From Candidatus Poribacteria bacterium (lineage in GTDB: Bacteria > Poribacteria > WGA-4E > PCPOR2b), in the NCBI GenBank assembly GCA_022567695.1, contig JADFGN010000011.1:1-34695 (forward strand): 34,695 nt of DNA, in the 5' to 3' direction. Each line of letters begins with the position of its first letter. The first letter of the stretch is position 1. Positions 1 through 6,954 of this stretch are shown here, piece by piece. The translations under genes and the position numbers were made by a program. The notes under the pieces are model-generated. The model was not told the origin of the DNA and ran no database searches. It was given only the letters and a program-made list of their open reading frames with translations.

Positions 1-46
1 TCAAGCGAGTCGCGATTTGGCTTCAAACCCGCTTGAGGATTGAATC

Positions 47-66
47 CTTATATCGAACTGACGTTA
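47..66. repeat. Right end of inverted-repeat element family B
   Basis: The 20 bases here match, with one difference, the right terminal repeat of the nested element at 2618-2788. The left end of this copy is not visible, so it is either outside the window or lost. The preceding bases contain a small inverted repeat (positions 1-7 and 31-37) that may be element interior. Nothing in 1-218 looks coding. A CCTTCGGGTGG-type motif near 100-110 recurs at about 4485 and 4987. Confidence 0.55.
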
Positions 67-218
67 TTTAGACATTTTTCTGCCCAAAGAAAACGGGCCC
101 TTCGGGTGGTCCGAAGAACGGAGTACACCTCACGCAAAACGAGAAAACGTGAGAGAAGCGGCTCTCAGCGTTATATTGGAAGTCTTTACATTTTATCAAT
201 TTAATTTTGTCTAGGCAC

Positions 219-325
219 TTAACTAATTTTCGATTGAAGATTGAAGATTGAAGATTAGAAAAACCCGCATCAATGCTACCATTGACGAATCAGGAATGTA
301 TAGTTTTTTATTGAAAATTAGTTAA
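219..325. repeat. MITE-like element, family A, copy 1
   Basis: A perfect 13-bp terminal inverted repeat, TTAACTAATTTTC at 219-231 and its complement at 313-325, encloses about 80 bp with no coding capacity. The ends can be read as TA target duplications flanking ACTAATTTTC repeats, as in IS630/Tc1-type MITEs; this is an inference. Inside, three copies of the heptamer GATTGAA plus a partial one lie at about 232-256. The element ends five bases before the start codon of the next gene, so it may supply part of that gene's leader. Confidence 0.7.
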
Positions 326-330
326 AGGCC

Positions 331-1239
331 ATGCGAAAAACGAAACGACTTTTGCCATTTATCGGGTTAGTCCTTCTAACTGCTATTCTGGCTCGGTATA
401 TCAACTTCAGCCACCTAATCAACCTTCGTCAACAAGCCGAGGGAAAAGTCCTTGGAGTGGCAGTCGCTTTGACGATTCCATTTCTGCTCTGCAAAGCACT
501 CAAGTGGTACTATCTACTCCGAACAAGCATTCCCAACGTCTCCTATGTATCGGCGCTACGTTCCTTTTTGATTGGCATGGCAGCCAGTCTTTTTACTCCA
601 GCCCGCCTCGGTGAACTCGCAAGGGTTGCATGCTTCCCGAGCCAGCGCTTCTCAGTGCTGGGGTTAGTCATGGTTGATAAATTGGTTGATATAGGGATAT
701 TGCTGGGTTTATTCGTACTAAGTTTTCTCGTCTTTTCACCGTGGCTGGGTTTAACAGGTGTTCTAGCTGGAGGGGTGTTGGTTTTTGGGCTATCGGTGCT
801 TTTACGGTCAACGCACTGGGTAACTCGAATACCACAGCCGACATGGTTGACTGAAGTATGGCGCGGATTGCGCAACCAGCCTCGACGATTAATCACCTTA
901 AACGCTAGTCTAACTTGCCTCTGTTTTGGATGCATGATGCTACAATTCCAGCTGTTTCTCTCGAGTCTGCAATCGGTTTCATGGTGGGCTGGCCTAATGC
1001 TTCCAATTATCCTACTGGTAAGCAGTGCTCCCGTTTCAATATCAGGACTGGGTCTCCGCGAAGGGATTACGGTGCTGCTCTTAAGTCGTTATGCGGTCTC
1101 AATTGAGACCGCAATCGCTGTGTCGCTATCTGTTTTTGCTGTGACCTCTTTGCTTCCGGGTCTAATCGGCTTGCTTTTGTCGCCGACATTGATCAAGCTC
1201 CGTCCTCAAGACATTCATCCTCCAAAAGAGTTCAGTTAA
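331..1239 (+). CDS. Lysylphosphatidylglycerol synthase TM-region/flippase-like membrane protein
   Basis: A 302-residue polytopic membrane protein with about seven or eight hydrophobic segments. The pattern resembles the UPF0104/LPG_synthase_TM family (PF03706; AglD/MprF flippase-like). Family features visible are the basic-aromatic stretch after the second helix (KALKWYYLL), the conserved loop SLFTPARLGELAR at about residues 86-98, and VMVDKLVDIG at about 113-122, followed by the APVSISGLGLREG region at about 234-246. Members are thought to translocate lipids or lipid-linked sugars across the inner membrane; the substrate cannot be read here. There is only a weak ribosome site (AAAGG) close to the ATG, and a family A repeat lies immediately upstream. 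The gene stands alone in front of decayed secretion genes. Confidence 0.75.
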   Translation: MRKTKRLLPFIGLVLLTAILARYINFSHLINLRQQAEGKVLGVAVALTIPFLLCKALKWYYLLRTSIPNVSYVSALRSFLIGMAASLFTPARLGELARVACFPSQRFSVLGLVMVDKLVDIGILLGLFVLSFLVFSPWLGLTGVLAGGVLVFGLSVLLRSTHWVTRIPQPTWLTEVWRGLRNQPRRLITLNASLTCLCFGCMMLQFQLFLSSLQSVSWWAGLMLPIILLVSSAPVSISGLGLREGITVLLLSRYAVSIETAIAVSLSVFAVTSLLPGLIGLLLSPTLIKLRPQDIHPPKEFS

Positions 1240-1272
1240 CTGAAATGCTAAATACAAAAGGATACTTGCGTA

Positions 1273-1449
1273 ATGCCTCATAAATGGATTGTTCTTATAA
1301 TTCCGATTGTTGCTATCGGTGTGTTTTCAATCAACGCGATTACGCAAGCCCAACGTCCAGATCGAGGGGAAATGCGTAGCAGGCAAGGGAGGGGAAGCCA
1401 AAGTGGTTCAAGCGGGGGACAGAGGCTGTCCTTTGTTGGTGATTCATAG
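1273..1449 (+). CDS. Small secreted protein, possibly a truncated gene start
   Basis: A 58-codon reading frame beginning MPHKWIVLIIPIVAIG with a clear signal-peptide-like hydrophobic segment (residues 5-20) and a likely cleavage after TQA (residues 24-26). The mature part is short, Arg/Gly/Ser rich and ends at a TAG. An AAGGA stretch lies about nine bases before the ATG. The abrupt low-complexity tail, and the neighbouring gene being a transposon-truncated secretion-type gene, suggest this may be the front of a larger envelope protein cut short by a stop or frameshift. No family was recognised. Confidence 0.45.
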   Translation: MPHKWIVLIIPIVAIGVFSINAITQAQRPDRGEMRSRQGRGSQSGSSGGQRLSFVGDS

Positions 1450-1483
1450 ATCGATATCACTTTAGGAACAATAAAAGAAACAT

Positions 1484-2257
1484 ATGAAACGGCAATTGAC
1501 ATTTACCATATTTATTATCGGTTGTTGTTTGTTGTTATCAATGTCCCTCTTGAGGTTAGAGCACAACCTTTATGCCCGAAACGAAACCGATGAAAAAGCA
1601 CCACAGATTTATAGCACTCAGAACCCATCGACTTCCCTCCGCCCGCGCTTGGAAACTTCGCCTCCGGCCAATCTTCGAGAATACTATCAGGTTATTGTTG
1701 AAAACAACCTGTTCCCCTTTGCCAAGCTCGCCAACTGCATGCTCCACGCTACTTTTAAATTGCCCGCCCAAATCAAAGAGGTGGCTAAGACGGTACGCCA
1801 AACGCTCTGTTGTCAGTTTAGCCGACTGTTTTTCGTCCAAACAGCTCGCCAAACCACGAACAACCGCTCGTTCGGGCAACGGTTGCGACGCTTCGTTGAA
1901 CAGGTCCGGCGCCTCGCGGGAGAAGACAATGGAAGTCGGGTGAGGAGGTGGATAGAGCGGAAAAAGGCGGGCTGGCACGTCCTGTTTGCGGATGCCAACA
2001 TTCCCAAAACGACCACGCCAATCGACCAGATCCACAATGCGATAGACCGGAAGCTGTTTATGATGAAAGGGTTTCATCACGAAGATGGCAGCCAACGGGT
2101 TTTCCTCAATGGTTTTGCGATCTTGGCGAACTTGATTCCTTACCAGCGGCGAGCAATAAATGGGGGGAAGTGTGCGATACAGGTGGAAGGGGGAAAGGTA
2201 CCGACCAAGGATTGGTTCCTCAATCTCCAGATCCTGACTAGCGGCGGGTTTCAGTGA
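1484..2257 (+). pseudogene. GspC/PilP-like N-terminus fused in frame to a transposase C-terminal remnant
   Basis: The 257-residue frame has two unlike halves. Residues 1-77 have a short cytoplasmic start, one membrane helix (residues 5-23), a low-complexity linker and the motif YYQVIVENNLF, which resembles the start of the periplasmic region of GspC/PilP-type secretion or pilus proteins, where a conserved Phe-Arg-Pro normally follows. From about base 1715 the sequence changes to a basic, transposase-like protein. Its end (residues about 185-257: PIDQIHNAIDRKLFMMKGFHH, then PYQRRA and LNLQILTSGGFQ) looks like the C-terminal helix region of a DDE transposase. I infer that a transposon inserted at this point and that both genes are now remnants. 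The antisense 236-codon frame is taken to be a shadow. Confidence 0.5.
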
Positions 2258-2259
2258 CT

Positions 2260-2412
2260 TTACCACTTAATTCGATGGAATGTGAGAATTTGTTCCCGAT
2301 TCTCAACGAACTGTCGTGAACATTCGTTGCAATAGTGATTCTGCTTGCCATTGTGAATATGGCCATTCTTTTTGGTATTCGTGCTGTCACAGGTGGGACA
2401 ACATATACTCAT
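2260..2412 (-). pseudogene. IS1-family InsA-like zinc-ribbon fragment
   Basis: A 50-codon minus-strand frame whose N-terminus reads MSICCPTCDSTNTKKNGH, then YCNECSRQFVEN. The two CxxC pairs and the KNG and RQFVEN blocks are characteristic of the zinc ribbon at the start of IS1-family (InsA/InsB) transposases. The protein stops after about 50 residues, where the helix-turn-helix and DDE domain should follow, so it is a truncated relic. Upstream, on the minus strand, CCAAGGAGA gives a usable ribosome site. It lies tail-to-tail, two bases apart, with the end of the plus-strand transposase remnant, so the locus holds debris from at least two different elements. Confidence 0.7.
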
Positions 2413-2595
2413 GGTTAGTCTCCTTGGTTATTTCGGACATGTCACAGAGGATAACCAAGATTCGTAAATGTGTCAATCACATTTGACAGCATTACATGTA
2501 GCGCACCACCCATTTCAAAACCTCCATAAGTTGTTGTTGAGTTACCGTTCTCATTGCACGAACCGTCGAGATCGGGTTATCCACCCCAAAACACA
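2413..2595. other. Non-coding flank of IS debris
   Basis: No credible gene was found. A GGTTAT...ATAACC inverted repeat lies at about 2433-2458. This stretch may include the outer end of the truncated IS1-like element, but a terminal repeat could not be paired because the other end is missing. Confidence 0.3.
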
Positions 2596-2617
2596 TAACT
2601 AAATTTCTCTATTAAAG

Positions 2618-2788
2618 TAACGTGAGTTCGACGTAAGAAGTCAGTGTGGTGACTGGTATCTGGTGACTGGTGACCAGACTACCAGACTACCAGACGACAA
2701 GACAACAATGGTCGAAGCGCCGCAAAAACACCCGTCACCCCGTACAAAACCGCTTGCGCACCTACATCCTTATATCGAACTCACGTTA
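2618..2788. repeat. Nested inverted-repeat element, family B
   Basis: The ends TAACGTGAGTTCGACGTAAG (2618-2637) and CTTATATCGAACTCACGTTA (2769-2788) are inverted repeats matching at 18 of 20 positions, with the outer 14 perfect. TTAAAG occurs on both sides (2612-2617 and 2786-2791) and fits a target duplication. A related end is present at 47-66. The interior carries short tandem repeats and no gene. Confidence 0.7.
2648..2707. repeat. Short tandem repeats (7-mer then 8-mer)
   Basis: Four near-identical heptamers (GGTGACT, GGTATCT, GGTGACT, GGTGACC) at 2648-2675 are followed directly by four near-identical octamers (AGACTACC twice, AGACGACA, AGACAACA) at 2676-2707. They lie inside the nested element and resemble the short tandemly repeated repetitive sequences described from cyanobacteria. 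Confidence 0.7.
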
Positions 2789-2940
2789 AAGTATATATTT
2801 CAAACTACGGGAACCGCATGATTTGCGGCGCCCCGACCATTACTGATTTCTTTCGGGAACTCATTCATGAAAATTAGTTAAGTGAAAAACTTATCAATAT
2901 TCAATAATACTCAACCATGCACGATGTGTCATCTTGAGCA

Positions 2941-2962
2941 GGAGTCGAGCCCGGAGACGAGT
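2941..2962 (-). repeat. 22-bp segment shared with two other repeats, site 1
   Basis: The reverse complement of this 22-base segment is identical to 27126-27147 and 31728-31749. The core CTCCGGGCTCGACTCC is easy to recognise. Here it sits at the outer edge of the hairpin-rich repeat that precedes flgB. Confidence 0.8.
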
Positions 2963-2995
2963 AAAAGGTCTTGTTTTGGCCGTACCTGAAAGATT

Positions 2996-3062
2996 CTTCA
3001 CGAAGCCTGTCCGTAGCCTGTCCTCGAATCCTTCACTTCGTTCGAGGACAGGCTTCGTGAAG
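2996..3062. repeat. Perfect 17-bp inverted repeat upstream of flgB
   Basis: CTTCACGAAGCCTGTCC at 2996-3012 is the exact reverse complement of 3046-3062, leaving a 33-base loop that contains a smaller CGAA...TTCG palindrome. The surrounding bases (about 2925-3095, starting with TCATCTTGAGC and ending with CCAGAATGACAT) look like a dispersed intergenic repeat. The stem would form a strong RNA or DNA hairpin about 70 bases before flgB. Confidence 0.7.
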
Positions 3063-3133
3063 GAAACGCAGTGAAGGGTCCAGAATGACATTTTGTGAAC
3101 TACTGATATTAAAATGTGAGGAGGACATCGAAT

Positions 3134-3574
3134 ATGTCTCGACTCTTCGACACCACTATGCGAGTTTTGGAAACTGGAATCGAAGGCAGGAAGCTGAAAC
3201 ACCAAATCATCGTGAACAACCTTGCAAATGTCGATACGCCGGGGTTCCAAAGCAGTGATCTGAAATTTGAAGAGGCGTTGGGAAGAGAATTGCGACCACC
3301 GAATCCAAATCCACCGCGAAATTTTGAGGAACGGATTGAACGTCTTGCAAACAAAAAATTCCAAGTCGGGATTAAAAACCGCGTGCCGTCCAATCAACTC
3401 AAGGCCACCATCGTCGCCGAAGCACACGATCAGCCGCGTCTGGATGGAAATACGGTTGATATTGATCGCGAAATGATCAAGCTCACAAAGAACACTCTTC
3501 TTCACAACGCTTACATCGAACTACTGAATCGCAAGTTTAGTCTTCTCAAAATCGCAATTAGCAGAAACGGATAA
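3134..3574 (+). CDS. flgB: Flagellar basal-body rod protein FlgB
   Basis: A 146-residue protein starting MSRLFDTTM. The N-terminal rod motif NNLANVDTPGFQSSDLKFEEAL (about residues 31-52) is the signature shared by FlgB, FlgC, FlgF and FlgG, and the length fits FlgB. The C-terminal region (DIDREMIKLTKNTLLHNAYIELLNRKF) is the coiled-coil half of the rod fold. FlgB forms the proximal rod of the flagellar motor in the periplasm and is exported by the flagellar type III system. I prefer this ATG over an in-frame GTG at 3116 because GAGGAGG lies eight bases upstream. It is the first gene of a flgB-flgC-fliE set and is preceded by several repeats instead of another flagellar gene. Confidence 0.93.
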   Translation: MSRLFDTTMRVLETGIEGRKLKHQIIVNNLANVDTPGFQSSDLKFEEALGRELRPPNPNPPRNFEERIERLANKKFQVGIKNRVPSNQLKATIVAEAHDQPRLDGNTVDIDREMIKLTKNTLLHNAYIELLNRKFSLLKIAISRNG

Positions 3575-3598
3575 CCGTCCAGAGGAAGGTAAAAACAG

Positions 3599-4069
3599 AT
3601 GGAATTAACACTCTTTACGGCAATGGAAACTAGCATGTCCGGTTTGAAAGCACAACGTTATCGGATGAACATCATCGCCGAAAACCTTGCCAATGTACAC
3701 ACCACACACACAGATACAGGCGATCCCTATCGTCGCAAGGAAGTTCTTTTTGCGACAAAGGATGCGATACCAATCTTTGAAGATATTCCCAATAAAGCGT
3801 TTGAAAAATATCTCCGTCTCACCAACGCCTTTAGCTATTCCAGAGGTGTATACGTCACCGGGGTCATCGAAGATGAAACACCATTCCGCGAAGTTTATGA
3901 CCCAGGACACCCAGATGCCAACGAAAAGGGAATTGTTCGACTGCCAAATGTAAATCCACTGATCGAGATGGTTAATATGATGTCCACCGCCAGATCTTAT
4001 GAATCCAACATTACCGCGATAAATTCTGCTAAGAGAATGGCACAAAAGGCTCTCGAAATTGGAAACTAA
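3599..4069 (+). CDS. flgC: Flagellar basal-body rod protein FlgC
   Basis: A 156-residue proximal rod protein. The N-terminus has the rod motif AENLANVHTTHTDTGDPYRR (about residues 27-46), the FlgC-type HTDTGDPYRRKEV extension and a DPGHPDANEKG block before the conserved end VNPLIEMVNMMSTARSYESN (about 117-136). That end forms the C-terminal helix packing in the rod. The gene follows flgB by 24 bases, with AGGAAGG as ribosome site, so co-transcription is very likely. It stacks on FlgB between the MS ring and the distal rod. Confidence 0.94.
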   Translation: MELTLFTAMETSMSGLKAQRYRMNIIAENLANVHTTHTDTGDPYRRKEVLFATKDAIPIFEDIPNKAFEKYLRLTNAFSYSRGVYVTGVIEDETPFREVYDPGHPDANEKGIVRLPNVNPLIEMVNMMSTARSYESNITAINSAKRMAQKALEIGN

Positions 4070-4123
4070 AATAAAAAATTGCAATTCGTCCCATAGCTTC
4101 ATCATTAGGGAGACGTACTGAAA

Positions 4124-4438
4124 ATGAACATACAACGTACCTTAAAATCCATCGCATCACAGCCAACACAATCCAAGAAAAGTTTGGATCAAAGTCCGAA
4201 GGAACAAAACGCAGACGAACCGTCCTTCACGGAAACCTTGAAGGAATCTATTGCTGATGTTAATCGCTTACAAAAGGAGGCGGATCAGGCAATTGAATCA
4301 TTTGTGGTTGGCAAAACGAAAGATATTGCTCAGACAATGGTTGCCGTTGAAAAGGCAAATATCTCTTTTCAATTGATGACGCAAGTCCGCAACCGCATCC
4401 TTGAAGCGTATCAAGAAGTCATGCGTATGCAACAATGA
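4124..4438 (+). CDS. fliE: Flagellar hook-basal body complex protein FliE
   Basis: A 104-residue protein with a disordered polar N-terminus and the conserved helical core. The core carries SFTETLKESIADVNRLQKEAD, then DIAQTMVAVEKANISFQLMTQVRNRILEAYQEVMRM at the C-terminus, which is the FliE signature. FliE links the MS ring protein FliF to the rod. The gene sits 54 bases after flgC with GGGAGAC ahead of its ATG. In many bacteria fliF, fliG and the export genes come next. Here a family A repeat begins three bases after the TGA and no further flagellar gene follows in the window. Confidence 0.92.
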   Translation: MNIQRTLKSIASQPTQSKKSLDQSPKEQNADEPSFTETLKESIADVNRLQKEADQAIESFVVGKTKDIAQTMVAVEKANISFQLMTQVRNRILEAYQEVMRMQQ

Positions 4439-4441
4439 TGT

Positions 4442-4536
4442 TAAGTAAATTTCTCTATTAACGTATATATTTCAAACCACATGCCCTTCGGGTGGGAAGG
4501 CAGACCTTGCAGGAACTTATTCCCGAAAATTAGTTA
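4442..4536. repeat. MITE-like element, family A, copy 3
   Basis: This 95-bp element starts TAAGTAAATTTCTCTATTAA and ends GAAAATTAGTTA, in the same orientation as copy 2 at 2596-2880. It begins three bases after the fliE stop codon. The interior contains CCCTTCGGGTGGGAAGG and a GACCTTGC segment also echoed in other intergenic repeats. It has no coding capacity. Confidence 0.7.
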
Positions 4537-4820
4537 AACGTTTGGGCATAGTTCAGAACCTCGTGATTCTTGCCGTCTCAAGCATCGGATAGAGCGTATT
4601 GCTCATGAGACAATCTGAATTAAGCAAAAATTGTGACCGAAGGAAATCCCGTTGGAGCCGTCATAACCCATGCTATCGCTGCATCCGGCGTACGATTATC
4701 CGTTGATTTTGAAGTTTAGGTCAGCGACATCGCTTTTGTCATTATAATCCCCAAAAAATTCTACCTTCCTATGACCGATCGATGTGACATTTCATCGCAC
4801 TTTCTTGAGGAAAGCCTGCC
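4537..4820. other. Intergenic stretch with no convincing gene
   Basis: Only short open stretches are present, about 30 codons on the plus strand from about 4632 and 17 on the minus strand at about 4600. None has a ribosome site with a recognisable protein. It could contain decayed coding sequence, but nothing can be named. Confidence 0.4.
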
Positions 4821-4936
4821 TAACTAATTTTCAGTATTAAAGTCAATATTTTATGGAGTGAAAAACTTGTTTTGCAGAGATTGAGCAAACAAGTCACCCA
4901 CTCCAAAATGTATAGTTTATTCATCAAAATTAGTTA
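4821..4936. repeat. MITE-like element, family A, copy 4
   Basis: The terminal inverted repeats TAACTAATTTT (4821-4831) and AAAATTAGTTA (4926-4936) are perfect over 11 bp. The 116-bp interior is itself a long imperfect palindrome (GGAGTG...CACTCC, AAACTTGTTT...AAACAAGT), so the whole element could fold as one hairpin. The segment ATGTATAGTTT near its right end is shared with copy 1. Confidence 0.75.
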
Positions 4937-4955
4937 CTCAACGGCAGAGGTTTTT

Positions 4956-5073
4956 GGACAGTAGGTCGAGATTCTGATCTCGACTTACCTTCGGGTGGTG
5001 GGAAGCCTTTCAGGTGGGAGGAAGAACCTCATGCAAACCCAACACATTTTGGAAAATCGACCTACAACTGTCC
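4956..5073. repeat. Palindromic intergenic repeat upstream of the histidine kinase
   Basis: GGACAGTAGGTCGA at 4956-4969 pairs with TCGACCTACAACTGTCC at 5057-5073 with a three-base bulge. A second hairpin, GTCGAGATTCTGATCTCGAC, lies at the left arm, and CCTTCGGGTGG appears at about 4987. No gene is seen up to the kinase start. Confidence 0.6.
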
Positions 5074-5227
5074 ACATATTTACGCCGCGCTGTACTAGAA
5101 TGCCCACTTTTGATACGTTTCCAGTATGATGCGTAGTAGCGCTGTACAAAGACAAGATGACATTTTTCGAGCCACCTGCTCGATAGAAGCGCTCATATTG
5201 AAAAAATATAAAACCGGAGAAACAGAG

Positions 5228-6496
5228 ATGGCTGATATTGTCAAAGCAAATGCATCCAAGGAGATCACTTTACAAAAATCAGCGGGACTCGAATCGGACG
5301 TGGCCGACATCATGGCCACACATCCACTCCATAAGGTGGACAATTCAGCGCTGATCGAAGAGTTAATCAAGTTGATAACTGTGGAGGGGAATCGCCTATT
5401 GGATGGAGAAAGTGTTCCCTCGGACTCGACGGTCGGAGTCGAATCGCGCAACGCTGATCGGATAGGAGAACTTCTCATCAAGGAAGGGTGGGTTCATCAA
5501 GATGATATCCAGAAAGCAGTGCAAGAGCAGAATATGGGCGATCCACGGCACATTGGGGAGATTCTCGTGGAGCAGGGCGCCATACGGCCACAGCAGGTCA
5601 TCGAAGCACTAAACCGCCAGAAAGAAATCCGACTTTTGAAGGGATTGTACATAGAAGCTCAGGCGTCACTGCAAGAAAAAGAGATGCTGCTCAAGGAACT
5701 CCAACGAGCCAAAGAAAATGCTGAAGCCGCCAACCGTGCGAAGAGTGAATTCCTCGCCAATATGAGCCATGAGCTTAGAACGCCGATGAATGCGATTATC
5801 GGCTTTTCGGAACTCCTTGAAGATCAGGTATTTGGCAAACTGAACGATAAACAGAAAAGATATGTCGATCATATCCTTAAAGGTGGACGTCACCTGCTTC
5901 AACTGATTAACGATCTTCTCGACTTGTCGAAAATCGAAGCGGGACGTATGGAACTGCACTTGTCATCGTTTGATGTCACCGATGCGATATCCGATGCCGT
6001 GAACATCATCAAGCCGCTGGCTGACAAAAAGCGTATTGCACTCAACGTTTCTGTTGAATCAGACTTGCCTATTCTCATCGCCGACGAAACAAAGTTCAAG
6101 CAGATTCTCTACAACCTTCTCAGCAATGCCATTAAGTTCACTCCGGATGCGGGAAATGTGAAGATAACAGCGATCTCGATTTCAAAACCCGCTGCCATCG
6201 AGGTCTCTGTCTCTGATACGGGTATCGGTATAAACCCCGAAGATCAACGCCGCATCTTTAATGTATTTGAACAAGTGGACGCTTCGTATTCCCGTCATCA
6301 GCAGGGGACAGGTCTTGGACTGACATTGACCCGACAACTGGTCCAGATGCAGGGGGGCAGAATCTGGGTGGAAAGCGAAGGTGAGGGGAAGGGCAGCACT
6401 TTCACCTTTATCATACCATTGAGTAATAAAATTGAAACACGGCACACAGGAATGCAGCGGGGCCCGCTACGTGATAAAATAATAAATGCAAGGTGA
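5228..6496 (+). CDS. Histidine kinase with tandem MshEN-like sensory repeats
   Basis: A soluble 422-residue sensor kinase with no membrane segment. Residues 78-101 (RIGELLIKEGWVHQDDIQ..Q) and 108-131 (HIGEILVEQGAIRPQQV..Q) are two 24-residue units matching the xxGxxLxxxGxIxxxxVxxAxxxQ pattern of the MshEN/GspE N-terminal domain, which binds c-di-GMP. A coiled coil (about 140-172) leads to the HisKA motif MSHELRTPMNAIIGF with phosphorylatable His181. The HATPase domain follows, with Asn300 in LLSNAIKF, DTGIG (330-334) and GTGLGL (360-365). The start at 5228 is chosen because GGAGA lies seven bases upstream; an in-frame ATG at 5126 would add 34 unlikely residues. It is followed by two response regulators. 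Ligand binding is inferred only from the repeat pattern. Confidence 0.88.
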   Translation: MADIVKANASKEITLQKSAGLESDVADIMATHPLHKVDNSALIEELIKLITVEGNRLLDGESVPSDSTVGVESRNADRIGELLIKEGWVHQDDIQKAVQEQNMGDPRHIGEILVEQGAIRPQQVIEALNRQKEIRLLKGLYIEAQASLQEKEMLLKELQRAKENAEAANRAKSEFLANMSHELRTPMNAIIGFSELLEDQVFGKLNDKQKRYVDHILKGGRHLLQLINDLLDLSKIEAGRMELHLSSFDVTDAISDAVNIIKPLADKKRIALNVSVESDLPILIADETKFKQILYNLLSNAIKFTPDAGNVKITAISISKPAAIEVSVSDTGIGINPEDQRRIFNVFEQVDASYSRHQQGTGLGLTLTRQLVQMQGGRIWVESEGEGKGSTFTFIIPLSNKIETRHTGMQRGPLRDKIINAR

Positions 6497-6547
6497 TATC
6501 AATCGAAAAACAAGATCGATTCGTATAAAACTGAGGAAAGCAAAAAC

Positions 6548-6931
6548 ATGACCGGAAAAAAAATCTTGATCATCGAGGACAATTTGGCAAACATGGAACT
6601 GATAACGGACTTACTGGAAATCGCCCGTTACGTCGTCCTTCAGGCAGAGACAGCCGAAGAGGGAATCGCGTTGGCAAAAGCGGAATCTCCCGACCTGATT
6701 CTTATGGACATTGCCCTGCCGGGGATGGATGGCCTGAGCGCAACGCGGATTCTGAAACAGGAGGCAAAAACTAAGAATACCTCCATCATTGCTCTGACCT
6801 CCTACGCAATGGAGCGTGACAAAGAGGAAGCGTTAGCAGCGGGTTGTGAGACGTACATGACGAAGCCGATTGACACGCGGGAATTCCCTTTGGCAATCGC
6901 ACATTTCATTGAATCTGCCTCAGAAGCATAA
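6548..6931 (+). CDS. Single-domain response regulator (CheY/DivK-like)
   Basis: A 127-residue stand-alone receiver. The acidic pair Glu10-Asp11 (IIEDN), phospho-acceptor Asp54 (LMDIALPGMDG), Thr84 (ALTSYAM) and Lys106 (TKPID) are all present, so it should accept phosphate. There is no output domain, so it acts by protein-protein contact, like DivK or CheY. It lies 51 bases after the kinase, with an AGGAAAG ribosome site, and 23 bases before the next regulator. The three genes likely form one phosphorelay operon, with this protein as a direct target of His181 or as a shuttle. Confidence 0.92.
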   Translation: MTGKKILIIEDNLANMELITDLLEIARYVVLQAETAEEGIALAKAESPDLILMDIALPGMDGLSATRILKQEAKTKNTSIIALTSYAMERDKEEALAAGCETYMTKPIDTREFPLAIAHFIESASEA

Positions 6932-6954
6932 CTGATCGTATAAGGAGAAATCAG

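Larger units (their letters stand above)
2596..2880. repeat. MITE-like element, family A, copy 2 (interrupted)
   Basis: The left end TAACTAAATTTCTCTATTAA and the right end GAAAATTAGTTA match copy 3 at 4442-4536 (the left end with a few differences) in the same orientation. The copy is longer because a second element (2618-2788) sits between the left end and the shared inner segment GTATATATTTCAAAC. Without that insert the element would be about the size of copy 3. It lies upstream of flgB. Confidence 0.7.

Noticed and set aside
1556-2266. A 236-codon minus-strand open frame opposite the transposase remnant
   Set aside because: Its translation resembles no family, whereas the plus-strand frame has a recognisable transposase-like end. 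It is taken as an antisense shadow.
2894-3505. A 203-codon minus-strand frame over flgB and its upstream repeat
   Set aside because: It lies opposite a certain flgB gene and includes hairpin-repeat translation (a mirror of 2996-3062), so it is a shadow.
3605-4135. A 176-codon minus-strand frame opposite flgC
   Set aside because: It is complementary to a confident rod gene and has no family match or ribosome site.
4537-4820. Possible decayed gene between the family A repeats
   Set aside because: Only short frames with stops; no family resemblance strong enough to name a pseudogene.
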